This document shows positions 17,090-25,350 of a DNA stretch of 35,974 bases, piece by piece. The notes beneath the pieces were generated by a model. The model was given only the letters and a program-made list of their open reading frames with translations. It made no database searches and was not told the origin of the DNA. The DNA is from Flavipsychrobacter sp. (GTDB lineage Bacteria; Bacteroidota; Bacteroidia; Chitinophagales; Chitinophagaceae). Each line of letters begins with the position of its first letter. The stretch's first letter is position 1. Where the stretch lies: NCBI GenBank assembly GCA_016786665.1, contig JAEUVZ010000020.1:1-35974 (forward strand), read 5' to 3'. The position numbers and the translations under genes were made by a program.

Positions 17090-17269
17090 GTGCGGAAAAC
17101 TGACGGGAAATTTCCACAAAATAGCAGGGCGTGTTTCCCCGGTGCCGGGTGGTGCATTTTATTGTATCTCTCTGTATTTCAATGGGTTGACACTTCTTTA
17201 ACGATTAGTGGTATCGTGCTTGCAATATTGCTGACGAACATGTCTTGTAAAAAACTAAAATTGAATGTT

Positions 17270-17623
17270 ATGAAAAGGATAGTAATGATACTGCTGGGGA
17301 TGGCCATGTTTTTCGGTTTCAGCATTACAGAGGCCGATGCACAGCCCCGTCACAAACACCACAAGCACCACAAGCATTACCGCCAGCATCATCCGCGTGG
17401 ACATGCATATGGGCACGCCCGCCACCGCCATCACTACCGCGATGGATATCAGCCACGACGTACTACCTATTACCGCGCACCGGCGCCCCGTGTAGTAGTT
17501 CCCGTACCGCCACGCCCCCGGGTAAGGCATGTGCCTGTTCCCGTACCACCACATCCGCGTGGCGTACCCGTACCCCCACACCCCAGGAGCATACCCGTTC
17601 CCGTACCGCCACATCGTTGGTAA
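17270..17623 (+). CDS. Small secreted His/Pro-rich low-complexity protein
   Basis: This 117-residue protein has a signal peptide (MKRIVMILLGMAMFF and cleavage after ADA). The mature part is unusual: first a His/Lys block (RHKHHKHHKHY, then about 12 more His), then a Pro/Val/Arg block of repeated VPVPPHPR-type units. No enzyme domain is present. Such proteins could bind metal or sit in the envelope, but no function is assigned. I chose the ATG at 17270 because it alone gives a clean signal peptide; longer frames add an implausible leader. It is monocistronic, between a terminator at 17061 and another at 17655. Confidence 0.7.
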   Translation: MKRIVMILLGMAMFFGFSITEADAQPRHKHHKHHKHYRQHHPRGHAYGHARHRHHYRDGYQPRRTTYYRAPAPRVVVPVPPRPRVRHVPVPVPPHPRGVPVPPHPRSIPVPVPPHRW

Positions 17624-17654
17624 TTAAATAAAAAGATGATTTGCATAAAACGAA

Positions 17655-17683
17655 AAGGAGAGCGGCTGAATGCCGCTCTCCTT
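17655..17683. terminator. Bidirectional terminator between convergent genes
   Basis: A 12-bp perfect stem, AAGGAGAGCGGC pairing with GCCGCTCTCCTT, has a five-base loop. It lies between the stop of the His/Pro-rich gene on the plus strand and the stop of the T9SS gene on the minus strand. TTAATT follows on one side and TTTTCG on the other. Confidence 0.75.
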
Positions 17684-17701
17684 AATTATGAAATAGGATA
17701 A

Positions 17702-18244
17702 TTAATGAGGCAGCACCGCCAGTTTTTCTAACTTAAGCAGGGTACCCTCTTTATCTGCGATCTTCAGTTGATAATATCCCGGGCTAAGTGTGCTTATGTC
17801 AATGGTTTTTTCGGTGGTGTTCTCAACCGCCAATCTTCCATCGCTGGTGTAGATGGAAACATACACCGGTTCGGCAGCCTTGATAAACAACTGCGTAGTG
17901 GCAGGGTTAGGGAATACTTCAATATTGCTTTTTGATGTGGAAGCTCCATGCACCGATAAGGAAAGGGCAGCAGAGGTATCCGTACAGCCATTGGCATCTG
18001 TTACGATAACCCGGTAAATTCCCGGATTGGTGGCCGTGTAGGGGTTGGTGGTAGCGCCGGGGATAGGATTGTTGTTCAGCAGCCACTGGTAGCTGTTGAA
18101 TGTCCCGGTGCTTAAGCTCCAGCCGGACTGGCTGATGATAGGGTTGGGAAGCGGGTGAACAAATACCGTTCTGGAGATGGCAATACTGGTATCGCAGGCA
18201 TTGGAAGCGCGAACGGTAATTGTACCACTGCCCGTGCCCATCAT
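17702..18244 (-). pseudogene. C-terminal part of frameshifted FISUMP/T9SS protein
   Basis: This frame encodes Ig/PKD-like repeats (TITVRASNACD, GIYRVIVTDANGCTDTS) followed by a type IX secretion sorting domain of about 75 residues: VFPNPATTQLFIKA at its start, VSIYTSDGRLA in the middle and GYYQLKIADKEGT near the end. It lacks a signal peptide, and the reading frame stays open upstream of 18244 through NLANTPVTYANSYTW to about 18355, so it is the tail of the gene that starts at 19155. A one-base indel near 18340-18370 separates the halves. An intact protein would be exported through the Sec and type IX systems and anchored or released at the cell surface. Confidence 0.75.
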
Positions 18245-19155
18245 TACAGTGATTGAGTTGCCGTTCTGCGGGCCAATGATACTCGCTCCGGTAGGTAAGG
18301 CCCAGGTATAGCTGTTGGCATAGGTGACCGGGGTGTTTGCCAGGTTTGCACCGAGTTGGCGCAGACGGTATCCGGGCCTAAAAGGGTATCAGGTGAATAA
18401 ACACCAGTACAGGTGGTTACGCAACGGACACTTCTGCCATAACCTTTATACACGGGATGATTAGTATCTACGGTGCTGGTGATATAAACTGTATTAGCCA
18501 GGGAATCTACAACGCTGGATGTCCAATACGCAGAACTGTTGTGTACGCCTATGAAAAATGTGTCAATATAGTGCCGCGTGCCGGCCATAGGTAATTTGAG
18601 GTTGGAAGAAAAAGCGGACGTGTTTGCACTTATTCCCTCAATGGCTACCAGGTTCGAAAATTCTGATTTTGACGGCATATGCCAGTTGGGGCCTAAGGCC
18701 GCGCAAGGGTCGTAACCGTTTGAGTCTGATGGCGGCGCGTTTGTCCAGGTATTATTGCTATCTCCATTTGCCCACCAGGGATTTGCACCCGCACTGGTAT
18801 CGACAAAGAACTTATCGCTACCATTGGGAATCCCAGCCGGGTTATTTATGGCTAGTCCATGTGCGTGCGCCGTGTCACTTGTCGGCACCTGGTGCCCGTC
18901 ATCCCATCTGCCCCATTGAAAATAATGTCCGTATGCTGCCGTATCAGTGGCGGAGTCTGCCACCTGCGTTGCGCCCAGGTTTTGCTGTAGCCAGATAAGA
19001 CCGTCGGCAGCGCGGACAGTTGTATAGGTAACGGTATTGCCCCGGTATTGAAAGGTAATAGTGCCCGTATCACCTACAGTGAGACTAGGGTCGTTTTGGG
19101 CTTTGGCTGTGCTCACAATAGCGAAGAATAGTGTAAAGAGTAGCAGGCGTTTCAT
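18244..19155 (-). pseudogene. N-terminal part of frameshifted FISUMP/T9SS surface protein
   Basis: It begins with a signal peptide (MKRLLLFTLFFAIVSTAKAQ) from the ATG at 19155; an earlier in-frame start at 19185 would only lengthen the leader. A FISUMP domain (Fibrobacter major paralogous domain) covers about residues 30-240: DGLIWLQQNLGA, GHYFQWGRWDDG, CAALGPNWHMPSKSEF, SAYWTSS and GRSVRCV are its usual landmarks. After GPDTVCAN the frame turns into a compositionally odd tail (from about SVQTWQTPR) and stops, while the good continuation runs in the -1 frame. The product as read would lack the sorting domain and so could not be attached at the surface. Confidence 0.75.
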
Positions 19156-19266
19156 AGTATTTATATATGTTTTGGCAAGATACAAAAAACTGCCTTACTT
19201 TTTGGCACGCCGATTGGTTTACTACTCCCGGAATTTATTTGTTAACTTTTTTAAATCTTGAGGAGT

Positions 19267-19671
19267 ATGAAGGTAAAGATGCTGATAACAGCAACGGTTG
19301 TTGCTATGCTCTCCCTTGTGTTTGCCGACAACGCCAACGCGCAACGCGGCAGGGGAGGATACTACAACCGGGGTGGGAACTGCGGGCCCGGCTATGCACC
19401 GCAGCGCTACTATGGCAATAACTGCAATACGGGCCAATGGCGCAGGCCGGTGGTGCGCAATTGCTACCGCCCGCCGGTGCCGCGGTGTCGTACCAACCGT
19501 GCCCCTGGGTTCTATGGCGCGTACACCAATGGCTATACCACCACTACGGTAACGGTAGGGGCGCCCGCCGGGTATGTTGGCGGTTACTATACCAATGGCT
19601 GGAACAATGGCGGATACTACCGCGGAAATGGTTGTGGAAATGGCTACTATCGCGGCAACCGCAGATGGTAG
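19267..19671 (+). CDS. Small secreted Gly/Tyr/Asn-rich protein
   Basis: This 134-residue protein has a signal peptide (MKVKMLITATVVAML with cleavage at NANAQ). The mature part is rich in Gly, Tyr, Asn and Arg (YYNRGGNCGPGY, GGYYTNGWNNGGYYRGNG) and has several Cys. No known domain was recognised. The start at 19267 was preferred over a TTG nine bases earlier; AGGAG stands just one base before this ATG, which is closer than a working ribosome site, and the next ATG at 19276 would be better spaced but gives a less charged signal peptide. It is divergent from the FISUMP gene, 111 bases away. Confidence 0.65.
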   Translation: MKVKMLITATVVAMLSLVFADNANAQRGRGGYYNRGGNCGPGYAPQRYYGNNCNTGQWRRPVVRNCYRPPVPRCRTNRAPGFYGAYTNGYTTTTVTVGAPAGYVGGYYTNGWNNGGYYRGNGCGNGYYRGNRRW

Positions 19672-19697
19672 TGCTCCCGGAAGCCCCGGAAACGAAA

Positions 19698-19725
19698 GAA
19701 GCCTTCCGCGTTGGCGGAAGGCTTC
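19698..19725. terminator. Hairpin terminator shared by convergent genes
   Basis: A perfect 12-bp stem, GAAGCCTTCCGC pairing with GCGGAAGGCTTC, has loop GTTG. It lies between the stop of the Gly/Tyr-rich gene and the stop of rplY. On the minus strand TTTCGTTT follows, so it suits rplY best. Confidence 0.7.
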
Positions 19726-19746
19726 GGTATGGAAAGATGGTATTGC

Positions 19747-20340
19747 TTATTTCTTTCCGGAAGCGGCTTTCGCTTCTTCGGTTTCTGCCTGGCGCAGGGC
19801 ACGGGTAGTTACTACGGAAGCGATAGGGATACGCGGAGAGTTCATTACTTCCATGTCGGTAGCTACTACGTCTTCTACACGCAGGTTACCGCCTATCTGC
19901 AGGCTGTCGATGGGCACTTCAATGCTCTCGCGCAGGAACTTAGGATAAGTACGCACTTTCAGCGTCTTAGCTTTTATTTCCAGGCGGCCACCCGCCTTTA
20001 CACCTTCCGGCTGGCCGGTGAACTTCAGCGGCAGGTTGGCAATGATTTTTTTGTCTTCTACCAGTTCCAGGAAGTCGATGTGGTTCAGGTCATCGGTTAC
20101 CACGTCAAACTGCAGGTCTTTCATTATGGTACGGTATGTTTTACCATCCACGGAAATTTCCGCTATTTGGAAATCAGGAGTGTACACCAGGTGGCGGAAG
20201 CCCATTACCGGTGCGGTAAAGTGAACTGTTTCGTTACCACCATAGATAACGCAGGGAACTTGTCCTTCAGAACGAGCCTGGCGTGTTGCTTTTTTACCAA
20301 GGTCGCTTCTTTTTGTACCTTCAATTTTGATGCTTTTCAT
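19747..20340 (-). CDS. rplY: 50S ribosomal protein L25 (Ctc form)
   Basis: This 197-residue protein is the long, two-domain form of L25 (general stress protein Ctc type). The N-terminal 5S rRNA-binding domain covers about residues 1-90, including GTKRSDLGKKATRQARSEG and VPCVIYGGNE. The TL5/Ctc beta domain follows, with LPLKFTGQPEGVKAGGRLE and VEVPIDSLQIG-like text. It ends in an Ala/Glu/Lys tail. It binds 5S rRNA in the large ribosomal subunit. It lies downstream of prs on the same strand, the gene order common in Bacteroidota, but a weak hairpin between them may reduce read-through. Confidence 0.95.
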   Translation of the reverse strand: MKSIKIEGTKRSDLGKKATRQARSEGQVPCVIYGGNETVHFTAPVMGFRHLVYTPDFQIAEISVDGKTYRTIMKDLQFDVVTDDLNHIDFLELVEDKKIIANLPLKFTGQPEGVKAGGRLEIKAKTLKVRTYPKFLRESIEVPIDSLQIGGNLRVEDVVATDMEVMNSPRIPIASVVTTRALRQAETEEAKAASGKK

Positions 20341-20404
20341 CGTTTACATTTTTGCTCTTCAACACCGAAAGGATATCCGTCAAACATCCGGACGTTGAAA
20401 ATTC

Positions 20405-20430
20405 AGTTTTTTAAAAAAGGTATCCCATCA
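20405..20430 (-). terminator. Possible weak terminator between prs and rplY
   Basis: On the minus strand a short stem around CCCCATGATGGG is followed by ATACC and six T. The stem is only about five bases, so this is a weak candidate that may just lower transcription into rplY. Confidence 0.3.
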
Positions 20431-20524
20431 TGGGGACGGATTTTTTTGTATAAACAGTCGTTTTAATTCAAAAGTCAAATACTGCCGGTTAGCATACTGT
20501 TAACTGAAAACTGCTAACTGAGAA

Positions 20525-21469
20525 CTATTTTCTCTGACTATGAATAAATAAAGAACTTATCGATTTATTCTCGTGGGTGTTCCGGATGGCTGTAGCAAAC
20601 AGCTTGGCCGTGGGCACCACTTTTATTTTGTCAATCGTCTGCTTCAGCGGAATGGTATCACAAACTACCAGTTCTTCCAGCTCTGAGTTCGTAATGTTCT
20701 CGTAAGCCTTACCGCTGAGGACAGGGTGTGTACAGAAAGCACGTACCGACAGCGCTCCGCGTTCCTTCAGTATAGAGGCCGACTTGCTCAGCGTACCCGC
20801 CGTATCGCAAATGTCGTCTATCAGTACCACGTGTTTGCCACTCACATCACCTATCACCGTCATAGCCGCTACTTCATTGGCGCGCTTGCGTTGCTTATCG
20901 CAGATAACCATATCCAGCTCAAAATATTTGGCAACTTCACGCACCCTGTTGGTAGAGCCTACGTCAGGGGCCGCAAAGATAAGGTTTTCCATCTTAAGAT
21001 TCTCGATATATGGTATAAAAACAGCGGAACTGTCCAGGTGGTCCACCGGTATATCAAAAAAACCTTGTATTTGTGGTGCGTGCAGGTCCATGGTCATAAT
21101 GCGGTTGGCCCCGGCGGTGGTCAGCAGGTTGGCCACCAGCTTAGAGGCTATCGATACCCTGGGCTTGTCCTTACGGTCCTGGCGGGCCAGGCCAAAGTAG
21201 GGTATTACAGCGGTAATGTAGCCGGCGGAAGCCCTCCTGGCCGCATCTATCATCATCAGCAGCTCCATCAGGTTGTCCATAGGGGCGTTGGTGCTCTGCA
21301 CCAGGAAAACATAATCGCCGCGTATCGACTCCTGGAACACCGGCTGGAATTCGCCGTCGCTGAACTTCTGGATGTCAATTTTTCCTAATGGCTTACCGAA
21401 GGCCTGTGCAATGCTCTCGGCCAGGTAGTGAGAGTTGGTGCCGGAGAAGATCTTTACTGAAGACTGCAT
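20525..21469 (-). CDS. prs: Ribose-phosphate pyrophosphokinase (PRPP synthetase)
   Basis: This 314-residue enzyme makes PRPP from ribose 5-phosphate and ATP for nucleotide, histidine and tryptophan synthesis. Typical segments are VKIFSGTNSHYLAESIA at the start, KFSDGEF, FLVQSTNAPMDNLMELL, the flexible-loop region YFGLARQDRKDKPRVSI, the metal site MTMDLHAPQIQGFFD, APDVGSTNRVREVAK, and the PRPP loop VLIDDICDTAGTL. The reading frame is open far upstream, but the real start is the ATG at 21469: the family starts there and an excellent promoter sits at 21492-21521. Length is normal. It lies downstream of a membrane-protein gene and upstream of rplY. Confidence 0.96.
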   Translation of the reverse strand: MQSSVKIFSGTNSHYLAESIAQAFGKPLGKIDIQKFSDGEFQPVFQESIRGDYVFLVQSTNAPMDNLMELLMMIDAARRASAGYITAVIPYFGLARQDRKDKPRVSIASKLVANLLTTAGANRIMTMDLHAPQIQGFFDIPVDHLDSSAVFIPYIENLKMENLIFAAPDVGSTNRVREVAKYFELDMVICDKQRKRANEVAAMTVIGDVSGKHVVLIDDICDTAGTLSKSASILKERGALSVRAFCTHPVLSGKAYENITNSELEELVVCDTIPLKQTIDKIKVVPTAKLFATAIRNTHENKSISSLFIHSQRK

Positions 21470-21491
21470 AATTGGATTGCTGAATGGACTG

Positions 21492-21521
21492 CAAAGGTAT
21501 ATAATGCAGGCTTTTGTCAAA
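21492..21521 (-). promoter_or_regulatory. Promoter of prs (TTTG-N18-TACCTTTG)
   Basis: The minus strand carries TTTG, an 18-base spacer and TACCTTTG, an exact match to both Bacteroidota promoter elements. Transcription would begin near 21486, giving a leader of about 17 bases before the prs ATG. It is the best promoter seen in the window. Confidence 0.7.
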
Positions 21522-21537
21522 GAGGAAATTTCGGATA

Positions 21538-22896
21538 TTATTGTTCCGTTTCCCGCACTTCCTCGTCGGTCATCAGCAATGGCCACGATTCCGGGCCAAC
21601 CTTTGTTTTCCCAAAGATATACCAGTAGTAAGCAGCGCTCATATTGTTCCAGTGAAGAACACCTGAGGTGTACTGGTACGTCTGGAACATGTTCAGCGTA
21701 ATACAGAATACGGAAACGCACGCAAAAAGTGCCCGCGATAGCCGCCTGCCTTGTACCCAGGCAGCCTCTGCCAGTGCGCACAGGGGCACGGCTACGGCAG
21801 GCAGTACATCTACCAGGGCGCGGGCGCTGAAGCCACCGCCATAGTGCCATTGTTTCCAGCTGAAAACCACGTAGATAATAGTTGCCAGGTACAGCAGCAG
21901 CGATGGGACTATTGCCTTGTGCTGTTTCCAGAGGAAATAGAATCCGGACATAGCCACCAGGGCTATTGGGGTGTACACAAACCAACCCTTCTGGAAGCCA
22001 AGTAATCCCAGGCGCAGCCGTGGGTTCAGGAAGTCGAAGGCTTCGCCAGGGTAAGTGTCTACCACCCAGCTGCCGCTTATCCACCTGGTGTAAACAAAAT
22101 GAATGGACACAATAGCAATCAGCAGCACGGCAGCCATTGCTATCGATGCGCGCCGTTGCCACCACAGCCGCAGGCGCGCGCGGAGGGTATCCCTGTTGTA
22201 GACGCCCCATGCCAGGGGCAGCAGCACGGCTATCACATCTACAGAGCGGGTAAGGAAAAGCATCCCCAGCGATGCGGCCAGCAGGTAAAGGTGTTTCCGC
22301 ATACCGGTACGGTACCAGCTATCGGTGTGGTGGAGTAGCAAGGCCAGCAGCAGGAAGCAATAGGGATGGCTCATGCCCTGGTCGAAAGCGGTATAGGTGT
22401 ACAGGTTGGTGCCAAAACCAATACAGGCCAGGGTAATGGCCGTTGCGGTATCACTGTATCGGCGCCGGAGGAAAGCACCTAGCACCAGCAGGCCCAGGGT
22501 AGCACAGAGTATATTGGTGGAAATAGAAGCCACTACATAGGGGATGCTATAGCCATCGGCAGGGTAGGTATCGCTGCTGCTCGCATAGGTATGCGCAGCC
22601 AGGAACAGCGGTAGGTTGAACAGGGCAACACCGGGAGGGTATTTTATCAGCTTGCGCTCATCGGGGCAGTGAACCACCATATGCCAGTCGTGGTGAGAGC
22701 CAAAGGGTTCGTATTGGCGGATGATCTCCGGGTAGAACGACAGGTGTGCCAGGTCGTTGTATACGAACACGGCAGGCAGGTAGGCGTGGTAGCCAAACTT
22801 GTCGTAGAGATAAAAGTTCTTCCGGTGGCGATCCCCATTCAAAAGGATATAAAAACATACCGCGCAGTACAGCAGGCATATGAAACGGGATTTCAT
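21538..22896 (-). CDS. Polytopic membrane protein, GT-C glycosyltransferase-like
   Basis: This 452-residue protein has about ten to eleven hydrophobic helices and begins with a membrane anchor (FICLLYCAVCFYILL). Between helices 1 and 2 is a long hydrophilic loop with YPPGVALFNLPLF, and later ones contain FGTNLYTYTAFDQGMSH and FSWKQWHYGGGFSARAL. This overall plan (short N-terminal helix, large first periplasmic loop, many helices) recalls GT-C lipid-linked-sugar glycosyltransferases and related unassigned membrane proteins, but I do not recognise the family surely and no substrate can be named. It is upstream of prs, which has its own promoter. Confidence 0.7.
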   Translation of the reverse strand: MKSRFICLLYCAVCFYILLNGDRHRKNFYLYDKFGYHAYLPAVFVYNDLAHLSFYPEIIRQYEPFGSHHDWHMVVHCPDERKLIKYPPGVALFNLPLFLAAHTYASSSDTYPADGYSIPYVVASISTNILCATLGLLVLGAFLRRRYSDTATAITLACIGFGTNLYTYTAFDQGMSHPYCFLLLALLLHHTDSWYRTGMRKHLYLLAASLGMLFLTRSVDVIAVLLPLAWGVYNRDTLRARLRLWWQRRASIAMAAVLLIAIVSIHFVYTRWISGSWVVDTYPGEAFDFLNPRLRLGLLGFQKGWFVYTPIALVAMSGFYFLWKQHKAIVPSLLLYLATIIYVVFSWKQWHYGGGFSARALVDVLPAVAVPLCALAEAAWVQGRRLSRALFACVSVFCITLNMFQTYQYTSGVLHWNNMSAAYYWYIFGKTKVGPESWPLLMTDEEVRETEQ

Positions 22897-23063
22897 ATGG
22901 ATAGTTAGGTTTTGAGTTAGACAATAGTCTATACTGGCGGTTACAGCTATAACGCATTTGCTTACAGTATATTATGCGCCCCGTAATTTTTTATTGGGAG
23001 GCGGTGAGTGGAGGGCTTGGTATTATCGTTCTGTGTTCGGGGTTATTGTCCCGGCGTTTCAGT

Positions 23064-23071
23064 TATATTTG
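23064..23071 (+). promoter_or_regulatory. Candidate -7 element of the OsmC gene
   Basis: TATATTTG at 23064-23071 exactly fits TAnnTTTG and stands 19 bases before the ATG. The nearest upstream TTG (23046-23048) is 15 bases away, shorter than usual. The 194-bp gap before the gene shows nothing else of note. Confidence 0.5.
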
Positions 23072-23090
23072 ATGTCTAAAATCAACTATT

Positions 23091-23507
23091 ATGAAACGCA
23101 AAGCAACAGCCGTATGGAATGGATCGGGCAAGGAAGGTAATGGCCACCTCAGCACGCAAAGCACCGTGCTCAACAAAACGCAATACTCTTACCTGAGCCG
23201 CTTTGAGGAAGGGGTAGGCACCAACCCGGAAGAACTGATGGCGGCGGCACATGCGGGCTGCTTTACCATGAAGCTCTCTTTCGTGCTGGGCGCTGCCGGC
23301 TTCACTCCCGAGGAGATTGAAACAGAATGTGCCATAACGCTGGATAATGGAGTTATCTCCCGCAGCGAACTGGTAACCCGGGCTAAAGTGCCCGGCATAG
23401 ACGAGGGTAAATTTAAAGAGTGCGCCGAGGACGCGAAAGCCAATTGCCCGGTGTCTAAAGCATACAGCGCACTGGAGATTTCGCTGGAGGCAACTCTTGT
23501 ATCTTAA
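23091..23507 (+). CDS. OsmC family peroxiredoxin
   Basis: This 138-residue protein is a complete OsmC-type thiol peroxidase, which reduces organic hydroperoxides and often acts in osmotic or oxidative stress. The two redox cysteines are in place: Cys57 in AAHAGCFTM and Cys119 in [11 protein letters not shown]. The start [15 protein letters not shown] and [12 protein letters not shown] are typical of the OsmC subgroup rather than Ohr. It is a single gene between its own promoter region and a strong terminator. Confidence 0.93.
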   Translation: MKRKATAVWNGSGKEGNGHLSTQSTVLNKTQYSYLSRFEEGVGTNPEELMAAAHAGCFTMKLSFVLGAAGFTPEEIETECAITLDNGVISRSELVTRAKVPGIDEGKFKECAEDAKANCPVSKAYSALEISLEATLVS

Positions 23508-23527
23508 AATTGACAGAGTGTAATTCG

Positions 23528-23559
23528 TTAAGGCCGCAACCGCGGCCTTAATTTTTTTT
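23528..23559 (+). terminator. Rho-independent terminator after osmC
   Basis: A perfect 10-bp stem, TTAAGGCCGC pairing with GCGGCCTTAA, has loop AACC and is followed by eight T. It lies 20 bases after the OsmC stop. Confidence 0.92.
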
Positions 23560-23675
23560 GGTGACAGGTATCATGCTGCATTAAAGTTTATATGTATACT
23601 GGTTTCACAATCAAATTCTGTTGCCAAAGGGTTAACCCGTTATTGTATTATTCTATAAAAGTATGGGAGAAAACC

Positions 23676-23708
23676 TTTGTTTATATGCGGGAAGTCGTAT
23701 TACCTTTG
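23676..23708 (+). promoter_or_regulatory. Promoter of the Rossmann-protein gene at 23803
   Basis: TTTG at 23676-23679, a 21-base spacer and TACCTTTG at 23701-23708 match the Bacteroidota -33 and -7 elements. The predicted start near 23714 would give a leader of about 90 bases before the ATG. Confidence 0.6.
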
Positions 23709-23802
23709 TGTGAACAACACACCTCAATAGCCAACAGAAAACACACCCGTACTACGAAAAAGTTATCCGTAAAAACAAAAAAATAAAAACCATATCCCCA
23801 CG

Positions 23803-24420
23803 ATGGGCAAGAATTTTGTGTGTTTGAATATCGCCATTATAGGCAACGGCCCTAAAGTGGCCCCTTTTGCGGAACAGTTGGCCCGGGAGGGACATACGGT
23901 TTTCATTGGCCTGAATGAAGACGAGCACGATGAAGTACTCGTGTCAGCCGAACTGGAGAACATCTTTTTTGAGAACATCGAAGACGCCGGCGCGCAGGCC
24001 GATGTCATCTATCTTGCCGTTACCGCCGATAAGGTGCGGCAGGTAGCTTACATGCTGGGCGATGTGCGCAACAAAGTGATCATAGATGCCTCCGCCAATA
24101 TTGACCCCAAGCCGGAAGAGTATGTAGCCACACTGAAAGCGGCCATGGCTATTACGGGAGCGGAGCATATGGTGAAATCCTACTTCCTGGCGCCTGAGTT
24201 CGACGCTCGCGAGGCTGGCGACATCTTTTTTGCCGGTAACAGCAAAAAGGCCAAGTCAGTAGCTATGCTGCTGGCCAATAGCCTGGGCTTTAAAAATACC
24301 TACGACTTCGGCGACATAGATACCGTACCCCTGCTGGAAGACATGGCGCGGTGCTGGTATAACCTGGCCATTAAGCAGAACATGGGCAAGGAGATCATGT
24401 TTAAGATAGTGAAGAGGTAA
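23803..24420 (+). CDS. NAD(P)-binding oxidoreductase, F420-reductase-like (Rossmann)
   Basis: This 205-residue protein begins with a Rossmann beta-alpha-beta unit, NIAIIGNGPKVAPFAEQLAREGHTVFIG, shown here only by its key GNGPKV loop at about residues 13-18. It continues with DVIYLAVTADKVRQVAY and KVIIDASANIDP. This is the plan of the NADP-dependent F420 reductase/prephenate-dehydrogenase-like group of small dehydrogenases. The nucleotide loop is GxGxxx without a clear second-strand acidic residue to decide NAD or NADP. F420 use is unlikely in this phylum, so the substrate is unknown. It is a single gene with its own promoter and terminator. Confidence 0.75.
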   Translation: MGKNFVCLNIAIIGNGPKVAPFAEQLAREGHTVFIGLNEDEHDEVLVSAELENIFFENIEDAGAQADVIYLAVTADKVRQVAYMLGDVRNKVIIDASANIDPKPEEYVATLKAAMAITGAEHMVKSYFLAPEFDAREAGDIFFAGNSKKAKSVAMLLANSLGFKNTYDFGDIDTVPLLEDMARCWYNLAIKQNMGKEIMFKIVKR

Positions 24421-24487
24421 AAGTACCGGGATTAAACCAATTAGACAGATTAACCACGTGTATACACAGGGTGAAAAGACAATAAAA

Positions 24488-24520
24488 GAGCGGCCGCTAC
24501 ATTAGCGGCCGCTTAAGTTT
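24488..24520. terminator. Hairpin terminator between convergent genes
   Basis: Two copies of the palindrome AGCGGCCGCT, separated by ACATT, form a perfect 10-bp stem. On the plus strand TTAAGTTTTG follows; on the minus strand TTTTATTG follows. It can serve both the Rossmann-protein gene and lutA. Confidence 0.8.
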
Positions 24521-24551
24521 TGTTAGCCCTGGCAAACCCGTTACATCAGCC

Positions 24552-25277
24552 TTATCCCGGTTCTGTATTGGCCAGCACATCCGCTATGTGCAATGTTTTG
24601 ATATTGAGTTTGTTCTTGTCTATATAGCCTTGCAGGTGCATGATGCAGGAAACGTCTGTAGAGATTATGTATTGTGCGCCGGTGTTGAGGGCGCTTTGCA
24701 CTTTGGTCTGCGCCATGCCATCGGAGATGGGCTCAAACTTAACGGCGAATGTGCCGCCGAAGCCGCAACAGGTTTCGGCTTCTTTCATCTCCACAAGTTC
24801 AAGGCCCTTTACGTTTTGCAACAGCTTGCGGGGTGCTTCTTTAATGCCGCACTCCCGCAGGGCCCCGCAGGCATCGTGATAGGTAGCCTTGCCCTCCAGC
24901 CGCGCGCCTACATCGGTTACATTCAGCACTTGCGTCAGGAATTCGGTGAATTCGTACACCCGCGGAGCAACGGCCTTGCAGGTGTTGTGTTCCGGGCTGT
25001 TATCAAACAGGCTGGTATAATAATTCCGTATAAAGCCCGGGCAGGAACCGCCGGGGCTTACTATATAGCCGTCTTCTTTAAAGTCTTCCAGGAACTTGGC
25101 TCCCACCGCCCTGGCCTCCTGCTGGTAGCCGGCATTGTAGGCGGCTTGTCCGCAGCACGTTTGGGCGGGGTTGTATGTCAGTTTACAGCCCAGCTTTTCC
25201 AGCACTTTCACCATGTTCATCGCCGTATCAGGATACAACTGGTCTACAAAGCAAGGTATAAATAGCTGGACGTTCAT
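24552..25277 (-). CDS. lutA: (Fe-S)-binding protein, LutA/YkgE family
   Basis: This 241-residue protein has two cysteine-rich CCG repeats. The first includes FIPCFVD, TCCGQAAYNAG and GGSCPGF; the second includes HDACGALRECG, TCCGFGGTFAVK and DVSCIMHLQG. This is the LutA/YkgE family, one part of the LutABC complex that oxidises L-lactate to pyruvate in Bacillus, and related to the GlcF and HdrB cluster-binding subunits. LutB and LutC are not beside it, so the lactate role is inferred from family only. The ATG at 25277 gives the standard start MNVQLFIPCFVD. TAAATTTG on the minus strand at 25284-25291 is a possible -7 box. Confidence 0.88.
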   Translation of the reverse strand: MNVQLFIPCFVDQLYPDTAMNMVKVLEKLGCKLTYNPAQTCCGQAAYNAGYQQEARAVGAKFLEDFKEDGYIVSPGGSCPGFIRNYYTSLFDNSPEHNTCKAVAPRVYEFTEFLTQVLNVTDVGARLEGKATYHDACGALRECGIKEAPRKLLQNVKGLELVEMKEAETCCGFGGTFAVKFEPISDGMAQTKVQSALNTGAQYIISTDVSCIMHLQGYIDKNKLNIKTLHIADVLANTEPG

Positions 25278-25283
25278 CTGTTT

Positions 25284-25291
25284 CAAATTTA
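25284..25291 (-). promoter_or_regulatory. Candidate -7 element before lutA
   Basis: The minus strand reads TAAATTTG, an exact TAnnTTTG match, six bases before the lutA ATG. No -33 TTTG was found at the expected distance. If used, the transcript would have almost no leader. Confidence 0.35.
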
Positions 25292-25350
25292 ACCACTAAG
25301 GTGTAATATCCATAAGTTTCTCCCCGCGGGGCTTCCCCCTCAATAAAGGG

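Noticed and set aside
17470-17610. Tandem CCCGTACCGCCAC-like repeats that look like a repeat array
   Set aside because: They code for the Val/Pro repeats of the secreted protein, and the spacers are not unique or of constant size, so this is not a CRISPR array.
18244-18370. Programmed -1 frameshift site in the FISUMP gene
   Set aside because: No X XXY YYZ slippery heptamer was found at the overlap, and no stimulatory hairpin was evident, so an indel is simpler.
21470-22210. A 247-residue N-terminal extension of the prs frame
   Set aside because: It lies opposite no conserved domain and within the membrane-protein gene; the prs family starts at 21469, and a perfect promoter lies just before that ATG.
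25318-25345. Palindrome CCCCGCGGGG after ribH as a terminator
   Set aside because: A ten-base self-complementary run leaves no loop and no T run follows on the minus strand, so it is weak evidence.
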